A DNA stretch of 7,851 nt from Planctomycetota bacterium. GTDB lineage: Bacteria; Planctomycetota; UBA1135; UBA2386. Of the stretch, positions 1 through 5,276 are shown in pieces. Location: contig JAGQRA010000069.1 in NCBI GenBank assembly GCA_020425885.1, forward strand, positions 1-7,851, read 5' to 3'. Made by a program: the position numbers and the translations under genes. The first letter of the stretch is position 1. The number at the start of each line of letters is the position of its first letter. The notes below the pieces were generated by a model. That model ran no database searches and was not told the origin of the DNA. It was given only the letters and a program-made list of their open reading frames with translations.

Positions 1-222
1 CGTCGCGAACGCGAACACGGCGAGATTGGCGTTGGCGATCAGCGCGATGCAGAGCAACGCGGCGATCAGGCCCGGCGCCTGGGTGAAGCCGCCGACGAGG
101 TCGCTCGGCAGGAAGAACCCGGGAACGAAACCGAGCAGTCCGCCGAGCACGCAGGCGAGCAGGACCTGCAGGCGGGTGGTGCGACCGCGCAGGATCGCAC
201 CGAGCTGGCGAGTGGGGAGCAT
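1..222 (-). CDS. TIGR03546-like membrane protein, N-terminal part (runs off left edge)
   Basis: The minus frame from ATG at 222-220 stays open to the window edge for 74 codons. It begins MLPTRQLGAILRGRTTRLQ, followed by a hydrophobic segment VLLACVLGGLLGFVPGFFL (about residues 20-38), a short polar stretch containing FTQAPG, and a second hydrophobic segment LIAALLCIALIANANLAVF (about 52-70). The start MLPTRQL..ILRG, the LGGLLGFVPGF motif and the later APGL and NANL motifs match what I know of the uncharacterised family TIGR03546 (DUF2062-like inner-membrane proteins, function unknown). No strong Shine-Dalgarno lies upstream, but the family-typical N-terminus supports this ATG. It is transcribed divergently from the sigma factor gene. 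The C-terminal half lies outside the window, so completeness cannot be judged. Recognition is from memory of the family pattern. Confidence 0.72.
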   Translation of the reverse strand, partial: MLPTRQLGAILRGRTTRLQVLLACVLGGLLGFVPGFFLPSDLVGGFTQAPGLIAALLCIALIANANLAVFAFAT

Positions 223-363
223 GCCGCAACGCTACGCACTGCCGGCAACACGCGCCAGCGCATCGGCTATCCGGCCGTTGGCGCAGAGTGCGCGGTGCTC
301 GAATCGTGCCGGATCCGGAATCCGTTGCACCCCCGGCGGTGGTTGCGGAGATCGTAGCGGCAG
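223..363. promoter_or_regulatory. Divergent intergenic region with inverted repeats
   Basis: These 141 bp separate the divergent starts at 222 (minus) and 364 (plus), so both promoters should lie here or overlap the genes. Two symmetric elements are visible: GCGCCA at 252-257 paired with TGGCGC at 279-284, with 21 bp between, and the perfect 10-bp palindrome CCGGATCCGG at 309-318. Either could be an operator, and the first could also form a stem in RNA. No clear -35/-10 pair stands out, which is common in very GC-rich DNA. A GGAG at 347-350 is a distant ribosome-binding candidate for the GTG at 364. Confidence 0.4.
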
Positions 364-885
364 GTGCCCACCATCGAACCGTCCCCGACCCGGCTGCCCG
401 CCGCCGACACCGCCCGGCTGCGCGCGGCGTTGTGGCGCTACCTGCGCGTGCTCGGCGCATCCGCCAGCGATGCCGACGACCTGGCGCAGGAGGCGTTCAT
501 GGTCGCCTTGCGCCGCCCGGACTTCGAAGCCGGTTCGGCCGCCGCGGTGTTCACCTTCCTGCGCACGACCGCGCGCCACCTCTGGCTGCGTTCGCGCCAT
601 CGGCACATCGACGAACGCCAGATCGCCGAAGCCGACGCGATCTGGGACCGCCGTTGCGGCAGCGACGGCAGCGGTGACGACTACCTCGAGGCGTTGCGTG
701 CCTGCGTCGATGCGTTGCCGGCCCGCAGCCGGCAACTGCTGCAGGCCACCTATGGCGAGGGCGAAGGCCGCCAGCGTGCCGGCACCCGCCTCGGCATCGG
801 CAGCCACGGCGTCAAGAGTGCGCTGCGCCGACTGCGCGCCGCGCTGCACGACTGCATCCAACGACGACTCGCGAGGCAACGATGA
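364..885 (+). CDS. ECF-type RNA polymerase sigma-70 factor
   Basis: The 173-residue protein has the two-domain layout of an extracytoplasmic-function sigma factor, which directs RNA polymerase to a small regulon. Sigma region 2 spans about residues 20-85: the DADDLAQEAFMVALRR stretch (37-51) is the core-binding helix, and FTFLRTTARHLWLRSRHR follows. After an acidic linker (about 90-107), region 4 spans about 108-165, with the conserved LPARSRQLL (118-126) and a helix-turn-helix ending in GVKSALRRLRAALHDCI. Length is normal for the class. The likely start is GTG at 364; GGAG at 347-350 is rather far upstream, so a different start is possible. Its TGA overlaps the next gene's ATG (ATGA, 882-885), implying co-transcription and translational coupling. 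No zinc-finger anti-sigma gene is adjacent; the downstream LRR membrane protein occupies that position. Confidence 0.88.
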   Translation: MPTIEPSPTRLPAADTARLRAALWRYLRVLGASASDADDLAQEAFMVALRRPDFEAGSAAAVFTFLRTTARHLWLRSRHRHIDERQIAEADAIWDRRCGSDGSGDDYLEALRACVDALPARSRQLLQATYGEGEGRQRAGTRLGIGSHGVKSALRRLRAALHDCIQRRLARQR

Positions 886-2411
886 GCCACGACCGCGAAC
901 TCCATCCCGCCGACCAGCGGCTACTCGATGCTGCCCTGCAACAGCTGCTGCGTGCCCGCCCGGCGCCCGCGTTGGCGACGCCGACGCCGGCTCCGGTCGA
1001 ACGCACACGCCGCACCCCGCTGCTGACCGCGGCGCTGTTCCTGTTCGGACTGTCGATCACGGCGATGATGCTGCTGCAGGCGAAGAACGATCGGGCCGCA
1101 CCGGCGCAGCCGACCCCGACGCAGCCGTTGCCGACGCCGATCCAGGATCGTGAGCCGTCACCGCTGCCGCCGAGCGTCACGGCCAAGGGGCGCGCAGAGC
1201 TCGAGGGCCTGCCCGACGACACCGTGAACCTGGTGCTGTGGCCGCATGCACTCGGCGACCTGAAGTTGCTGCCGCGGCTGCGCGCGCTGCGCCGGCTCCA
1301 GATCGTGGTGCCGTCGTCCGGCACCGGCGGCAAGCTGGCGCAGCTGCTGGTCGATTGGAAGCGCCTGCCCGACGACACGCTGGCGCCGCTCGCCGACCTC
1401 CCTGCGCTCGAGTGCCTTGGCCTGCCGTCACCGCTGCACCTGCGCGCCGATCTGCTCACCCCGCTGCAACGCTGCCCGCGGCTGTGTCGCCTCGACCTGG
1501 TCGGCGAGAACGTCGTGATCGGCGACGACCTCGTCGCGGCCATGGCCGCGCTGCCGGGTCTGCGTGCGCTCGCGCTGGACATCGTCACGCTCGACGGCAA
1601 GGCGATGCGGCGCCTCGCCACGCTACCGCTGACCGAACTCGAGATCAGGCGCTGCCCGGCGTTCGACGCCGAGGCCTTCGAGGCGCTGTGTTCGATGCGG
1701 TCGCTCGAGAGCCTGGTGCTGCAGGACCTCGGTCGCCGCGACTTCTACGGCGGCGACGGCAAGGGCCTCCTGTGGCGCGCCACCGCGGCCGACCTCGAGA
1801 AGCTCGCGCGACTACCGCAGCTGCGAACCCTCCGATTGCAGAGCTGCGCCATCGGCACCGAGGAGTTGCAGGCGCTGCCGACGGGCCTGCATGAGCTGCA
1901 GCTCCGCGCCACCGACCTCGATGCCGACGGCTACCGCGAGCTGCGGCGGTTCGGCGAGCTGCGCCACCTCGACATCAGCACCGCCAAACACAGCCATTTC
2001 CTCGGCATGTCGGAGAGCCTGGCGCAGCAGTCCGCCAAGGCAGACGCGCTCGCCGAAGCGCTGGGCACGATGCGACTGCGATCTCTCAGCTTCGACGGCT
2101 ATGCGACCGCCGCGCTGCTCGAGCAACTTGCCCTGCAACCCGATCTGGCGCGACTCGAACTCCGCCTCTACGAGCGGCTCTCGCTCGAGCCGCTGGCTGG
2201 CATGCGACAGCTGCGCGAGTTCGAGCTCTTCCAGAACCGGATCCCCTCGACCCTCACGCTCGACGATCTCGAGCCGCTGCGGACCTGCACCGGCCTGCGC
2301 CAGCTGACGCTGCGCCTCTGCAACTCGGAACTCGAGGCGAAGGCGATCGAGAAGCTGCTCGGCCATGACGTCGAGGTGCGACTGCACGTCACCCGCTTCA
2401 AGGAGAAGTAG
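882..2411 (+). CDS. Single-pass membrane protein with leucine-rich-repeat ectodomain
   Basis: This 509-residue protein starts with a charged cytoplasmic segment of about 44 residues (MSHDRELHPADQRLLDAALQ..., then a Pro/Ala-rich stretch). One transmembrane helix follows at about 46-66 (PLLTAALFLFGLSITAMMLLQ), with Arg residues just before it (RTRR, 41-44) that favour an N-in topology. A Pro/Thr/Gln-rich linker (about 72-98) leads to a long irregular LRR array (about 105-505). Repeats follow the LxxLxLxxC/N pattern, for example LRTLRLQSCAIG and LRQLTLRLCN. The start is well supported: GAGG at 873-876 is five bases upstream and ATGA overlaps the sigma factor stop. LRRs usually bind proteins or other ligands outside the membrane. 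Its place after a sigma gene suggests a sensor or anti-sigma role, but the short cytoplasmic part shows no recognised anti-sigma domain, so this is inference only. Confidence 0.82.
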   Translation: MSHDRELHPADQRLLDAALQQLLRARPAPALATPTPAPVERTRRTPLLTAALFLFGLSITAMMLLQAKNDRAAPAQPTPTQPLPTPIQDREPSPLPPSVTAKGRAELEGLPDDTVNLVLWPHALGDLKLLPRLRALRRLQIVVPSSGTGGKLAQLLVDWKRLPDDTLAPLADLPALECLGLPSPLHLRADLLTPLQRCPRLCRLDLVGENVVIGDDLVAAMAALPGLRALALDIVTLDGKAMRRLATLPLTELEIRRCPAFDAEAFEALCSMRSLESLVLQDLGRRDFYGGDGKGLLWRATAADLEKLARLPQLRTLRLQSCAIGTEELQALPTGLHELQLRATDLDADGYRELRRFGELRHLDISTAKHSHFLGMSESLAQQSAKADALAEALGTMRLRSLSFDGYATAALLEQLALQPDLARLELRLYERLSLEPLAGMRQLREFELFQNRIPSTLTLDDLEPLRTCTGLRQLTLRLCNSELEAKAIEKLLGHDVEVRLHVTRFKEK

Positions 2412-2653
2412 GTTCGGGAGTCGCCGGGCTTCAGGCACCTTCGATCACGGCCCGCCAACGCTTCGGCGCGACCGAGTGGTGGCTCGACGCAAGCGAGCAT
2501 CTGCCGCCGACGTTGGTGCCGTCTCCGGCCGAACCCGGCCGCCTGCGCGCCCTGCTCGATCTGCGCATCGCGCCGCTGCCGTGGCGGTTGCGCACGCGCC
2601 GACCCGTTGACGTGTTCCAGCCGCTCGGTTCTGAGCAGGCGATGGGAATGTGA
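2412..2653 (+). pseudogene. Remnant resembling the C-terminal domain of tRNA(Ile)-lysidine synthetase (TilS)
   Basis: Directly after the LRR gene, the plus frame ending in TGA at 2651-2653 reads as about 75 residues of protein-like sequence. It contains ITARQRFGATEWWLDASEHL and, further on, LRALLDLRIAPLPWRLRTRR followed by PVDVFQPLG. The string LRTRRPxDxFQPLG strongly resembles the TilS C-terminal domain signature (RTRRPGDRFxPLG), although the usual Gly before Asp is Val here. Family resemblance stops at about 2629, after PLG; the rest of the domain and the stop that should follow are replaced by unrelated sequence. No start codon and no N-terminal ATP-pyrophosphatase domain are present, since the frame runs back into the LRR gene. 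TilS modifies the wobble base of tRNA-Ile2 and is normally essential, so an intact copy should exist elsewhere. Only a short motif supports the call. Confidence 0.5.
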
Positions 2654-2851
2654 TGCGTAGTGACTCGGCCTGGCGGCTGCTGCGCCGAGGCGAACGGTCA
2701 GGGAATCAGTATCAGCCTTTGGGGGGCTTGCGCTTCGAGGAACTCGGGCTAGCTTCGTGACCACGACGTTCATGGCGTCATGATGGAAGGGAACAAAGCC
2801 AAACCGGGAACAACCCAGAACGGGAATCCCATCACGGAAACAAGGGGAGCC
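2654..2851. other. Non-coding stretch without recognisable gene
   Basis: No convincing coding frame crosses this stretch between the TilS-like remnant and the S45-like gene. It is less GC-rich than its surroundings. From about 2784 it has degenerate repeated words around GGGAACAA: GGGAACAAAGCC, GGGAACAACCC, GGGAATCCC and GGAAACAAGGGG. A small perfect inverted repeat, TCATG-GCGT-CATGA, lies at 2770-2783. An ATG at 2780 begins an open frame continuous with the S45-like gene, but nothing in its first 24 residues looks like protein. Any promoter for the S45-like gene would lie here; I see no clear one. Confidence 0.4.
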
Positions 2852-2861
2852 ATGCAAGAAC

Positions 2862-2887
2862 CTCTCTCTCTCTCTCTCTCTCTCTCT
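2862..2887. repeat. (CT)13 dinucleotide microsatellite
   Basis: Thirteen perfect CT units sit just upstream of the signal-peptide start of the S45-like gene. If translation starts at ATG 2852, which has AAGGGGAG just before it, the repeat is coding (alternating Leu-Ser) and in frame with the signal peptide. Loss of one unit would bring a TAG at 2890-2892 into frame directly after the tract; gain of one unit would shift into a third frame. If translation starts at ATG 2912 the repeat lies in the leader, 24 bases before the start. Perfect dinucleotide tracts of this length are unusual in bacteria and prone to slippage. Confidence 0.95.
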
Positions 2888-2911
2888 TGTAGCGAACCAG
2901 CAAGCGACGGC

Positions 2912-3112
2912 ATGGAGGGCGGCCGGCGCCCGGCTCGTCGAGAACGCCGAAGGTCGCGACCGCTTGCCGCGTTCATCCTGCCGTTCCTCGGTCTGCCCGC
3001 GCCGACGATGGCGCAATCGCAGAACTGGGCCGACGTCTATCGCGATGACCAGGGCGTCCCACACATCGTCGCCGAGAGCGAGGAGAACGCCTGGTATGCC
3101 ATGGGCCGCTAG
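2912..3112 (+). pseudogene. Truncated secreted penicillin-acylase-like protein (peptidase S45), N-terminal fragment
   Basis: From ATG 2912 the frame encodes an Arg-rich n-region (RRPARRERRRSRP), a hydrophobic core (LAAFILPFLGLPAP) and a plausible signal peptidase site near TMA|QS. The start of an S45 N-terminal nucleophile hydrolase then follows: DVYRDDQGVPHIVAESEENA and WYAMG. This matches the family's opening pattern (V.RD..GVPHI.A....A.Y..G), seen in penicillin G acylase and acyl-homoserine-lactone acylases, which are periplasmic and self-processing. The frame ends at TAG 3110-3112, just where the family continues with a Y..A.DR segment. Intact members are about 700-800 residues, so more than 90% is missing, including the catalytic serine of the beta chain. 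An alternative start at ATG 2852 (AAGGGGAG upstream) would add 20 residues including the CT tract. The break coincides with the start of the mobile-type sequence, suggesting insertion plus deletion. Confidence 0.68.
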
Positions 3113-4713
3113 TCAGGTGAATCCTCGCGGCGCGCGACAGTTTTCTAAGCGCATTGTCTGAGCTTGGCTATGGATGCATCGAGGGAAGCGATTACCGATG
3201 TGATGAGTGTGCGTCCGGCGCGAGTTACACGGTAACGGTGCGTTCCGTCGATCTTCTCGATGACACGGTGAGCGCGCAGGATGCGCAGGTGACGGGACAG
3301 CTTGGCGGTGATCCGCTTCCGTTCGTCCGGATCTTCAGGGACGTCGTGCAGGAGAGCGAGGACATCGCGATTGCGGAATCCGTTGGTGAGGAACTCGCCG
3401 CGACCGATGACGCGGAGCAAGTCAACGTCAGGGTTGGCCCAGGGCCTGAGAGCGCGGACCTGGCGACCGCCGATCTCGGCGCGGTCTGCGACCTTGGCGA
3501 GGACCTGGTGAACCTTGCGGTCGGAGTCGACGGTGGCGAGTGCATCGAGGTAGCGGGCATTGGCCTTGGCGGCGACCCCGACCCTCGCCTTGATGTCGGC
3601 GACGCCGCGGCGCAGTGGCCGGAGCTTGCGCTCGCTGTCGGGTTTGCCATCGGCCCTTCGCCTGCTCTTGAACTCGGCCGGTCGGTTCGTGGTGGTCTCG
3701 ACCCGCAGGACGGAGCCCTGCTTGTCGTACATCTTGATCGAGTTGCCGGAGGCAGCGTGACGCACGCAGATGCCCTCGGGTCGAAGCTTGTAGTTGGTCA
3801 CGACCTCGCCGCGATAGCTGGCGACCAGCTTCTTGCCGAGGTAGCGCATCGTGTCCTTGCTGCCAAGGTCGGTGATCGCGAATCGGGCAGGCTGGGGTAG
3901 AGGCTGGCGAGAGCTGCGGGTGATCGGAACATCACGTCGGTGGCGTACTCGCACTGGTGCAGCGTCCAGCGGTAGCTGCCGCCGGCCTGGTCAGCGATCT
4001 GGTCGAGCACCGGACTCAGTTCGGTGACGAAGCCATCGAGAACGTGGCGCCACGGCATCGAGACCATGCGATCCATGATCGCCTGCGCAGAGTCGACGTC
4101 ATCGAGGGCGAGAAAGCAGTTGTCGGCACGGCGATACCCGAGCCCCTCGTGATCGAGCTGTCGCCCGAGCCACTCGCGGCCGTTGCAACAGAACTGCACG
4201 GTGTAGGGCATCCAGGTCTGGACGCGCAGGTGCGACCAGCCGAAGTCCCCGTCGAGGAAGTAGAGGTAGTAGTGCAGGCACTTGCCGGTCCGGCGGCGGA
4301 GTTCCTGAGTCTTGTCCCGCTTGGAGCGGAAGACCTGCCAGGTCATGCACGTCTCGACGCAGTTCAGCACGCAGACGAGTCCGTCGTCGACCGGGTGCTG
4401 GCGAAGGAGCTTGCGTGCGTAGTCCTCCTTCCTGACCGCGCTCGATTCCAGGTAGACCACTGGACGGCGAGCACTGGTGGCGGCTCGCTCGATCTCCTCC
4501 CGGATCATGGTGGTCATGAACTCGGCGAACCGTCCGAAGTCCTTCTTCAGGACGCCTTGACGGCTCAAGAACCCCTCGACCCCGGCAGCGAAGTTGAGCT
4601 GGGCAAGGTAGCCGCGGAACAACAGCCGGTCGAAGCCCTTCAGGACACCGGTGATCTTGGAAGCGTGGCGGGTTATGAAGTCGTGCACGGCGTTGGCTCG
4701 TGGGCAGGTTGAA
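3113..4713 (-). mobile_element. Probable mobile element carrying the frameshifted 514-residue gene (ends unresolved)
   Basis: The element is inferred from one sharp junction and one gene. At about 3112 the S45-like reading frame stops short, and only about 32 bp later the minus-strand gene ends. On the other side the gene starts at 4688, and S45 sequence does not resume. I could not find convincing terminal inverted repeats or a target-site duplication. Short direct similarities exist (TCAGGTGAAT at about 3115 and GCAGGTTGAAT at about 4704) but are too weak to define ends. The right boundary could lie anywhere from about 4690 to 4900. Confidence 0.35.
3145..4688 (-). pseudogene. Frameshifted multicopy-family protein with C-terminal winged-helix-like region (putative mobile-element protein)
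   Basis: Two overlapping minus frames together make one protein of about 514 residues. The first part starts at GTG 4688 (MHDFITRHASKITGVLKGFD; the family typically opens with TGVL.GFDRL.FRG). It runs through SSAVRKED, CVLNCVETC, TGKCLHYYLYFLDGDFGWSH, VQTWMPYTVQFCCNGREWLG and RADNCF to YATDVMFRSPAALASLYPSLP, ending at 3885. The second part resumes one frame over at FAITDLGSKDTMRYLG and continues with SIKMYDKQGSVLRVETTTN, LRPLRRGVADI and RGEFLTNGFRNRD. It ends in a basic helix-rich tail (LSRHLRILRAHRVIEKIDG, HRYRVTRAGRTLI) resembling a winged helix-turn-helix. Adding one C to the CCC at 3887-3885 would restore the frame. No canonical slippery heptamer is present, so a real mutation or sequencing error is likelier than programmed frameshifting. 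I recall this family as widespread and often multicopy in Planctomycetota and other phyla, with unproven function; transposase-like activity is inference. Confidence 0.72.
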
Positions 4714-4806
4714 TGAACACTGCCTGTTTACCCGCGGACGACGCCGTGTTCCTTCCCTCGGCGTTGGACTACTCGATCCCTCAGCTCGCGCGGTCACGCT
4801 GCCGGG
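4689..4806. other. Region upstream of the mobile-type gene, no gene recognised
   Basis: This stretch should hold the promoter of the minus-strand gene starting at 4688 and the right end of any mobile element. A weak stem, GGCAG with CTGCC around 4702-4725, is visible. No ribosome-binding site stands out before the GTG at 4688. Plus-strand frames here do not resemble protein. A minus frame is open across it and beyond, reading through about 4950 with a helix-like stretch (PRPEVLAELREWFTHLRLGS), but it has no start or family support. Confidence 0.3.
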
Positions 4807-5241
4807 TTGGGTTTCGGGCGAGGCGGAGCCGAGCCTGAGATGGGTGAACCACTCCCGCAGTTCCGCCAGCACTTCGGGTCTCGGGCCCACGACCATACTG
4901 GAGTGGCCATCTGGCCGGGAACGAACGTGGACTACGTTGGCGCTGGGTTGAGGGCGACGGTGTGGAATGAGGACGTGCTGCTGAACTGGGTTCCCTCCCA
5001 GGGATATCAGCAGGGGATTCTGTGCATGGGGGGATCCTATGCGACGCTTCTGGCCCTGTTCCCGGACCAGGGCGCTGCTGAGTCCTACTTCTGGTGTACC
5101 CCCGGCGTTCAGGCATTGGGAACTGATCCTACTCGCTTCAACGTGCACATGAACGCACACGCCACGAACACTCTCTTGCAGAGCCACTTTGGTGACTTTG
5201 CAACGAACTACGTCTCACTGATCACCCACTACTATCAATGA
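4807..5241 (+). CDS. Hypothetical protein, possibly a C-terminal fragment
   Basis: The open frame ends at TGA 5239-5241 and can start at TTG 4807, but no ribosome-binding site supports that start. From about 4900 onward it reads like real protein: VAIWPGTNVDYVGAGLRATV, VLLNWVPSQGYQQGILCMGG and SYATLLALFPDQGAAESYFW, ending in a His/Asn/Tyr-rich tail (FNVHMNAHATN ... ITHYYQ). The first 30 residues look like non-coding sequence, so the true start may be lost. I do not recognise the family. No signal peptide, membrane segment or catalytic motif can be assigned. Codon use differs from the neighbours: third positions are clearly less GC-rich (roughly three quarters G or C, estimated by eye) than in the sigma or LRR genes, which fits acquired or decaying DNA. 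It could be the tail of a gene disrupted by the adjacent mobile-type sequence; I could not align it with the end of S45 acylases. Confidence 0.4.
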   Translation: MGFGRGGAEPEMGEPLPQFRQHFGSRAHDHTGVAIWPGTNVDYVGAGLRATVWNEDVLLNWVPSQGYQQGILCMGGSYATLLALFPDQGAAESYFWCTPGVQALGTDPTRFNVHMNAHATNTLLQSHFGDFATNYVSLITHYYQ

Positions 5242-5264
5242 CCGCAGCCGGAATAGGTCCGATC

Positions 5265-5269
5265 GAGGA
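5265..5269 (+). promoter_or_regulatory. Ribosome-binding site deciding the start of the secreted protein gene
   Basis: GAGGA lies seven bases before ATG 5277. An earlier in-frame ATG at 5238 overlaps the preceding stop but has no such site and would put 13 extra residues before the signal peptide. Confidence 0.55.
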
Positions 5270-5276
5270 TGTGCTC

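Noticed and set aside
232..1008. Minus-strand open frame of 258 codons opposite the sigma factor
   Set aside because: Antisense to a gene with clear sigma-70 motifs; low-complexity composition.
26..1153. Long plus-strand open frame across the TIGR03546-like, intergenic and sigma regions
   Set aside because: It is Arg/Pro/Ala-rich with no motif, and overlaps well-supported genes in other frames; a high-GC shadow.
812..1621. Ser/Arg-rich minus frame opposite the LRR gene
   Set aside because: No domain; the sense strand has LRRs, an SD and an overlapping start.
1812..3064. Minus frames opposite the LRR C-terminus and the following stretch
   Set aside because: Shadow frames; the part opposite 2640-2860 shows no recognisable protein pattern.
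3880..3895. Programmed ribosomal frameshift in the mobile-type gene
   Set aside because: No X XXY YYZ heptamer or clear downstream stem is visible; a plain indel explains it more simply.
3154..3900. Plus frame of 248 codons in the mobile-type gene region
   Set aside because: Antisense to the conserved C-terminal half; its acidic, Val/Gly-rich translation is what a reverse complement of this gene gives.
3957..4712. Plus frame of 251 codons opposite the N-terminal half of the mobile-type gene
   Set aside because: Antisense shadow without motifs.
3105..4900. Terminal inverted repeats or target-site duplication of an insertion sequence
   Set aside because: Only short, imperfect direct matches around AGGT(T)GAAT and GGTGAA were found; not enough to define ends.
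4099..5187. Minus frame of 362 codons
   Set aside because: Its second half is a frame-shifted reading of the mobile-type gene and its first half is antisense to the 4807-5241 frame; only the middle was kept as a low-interest observation.
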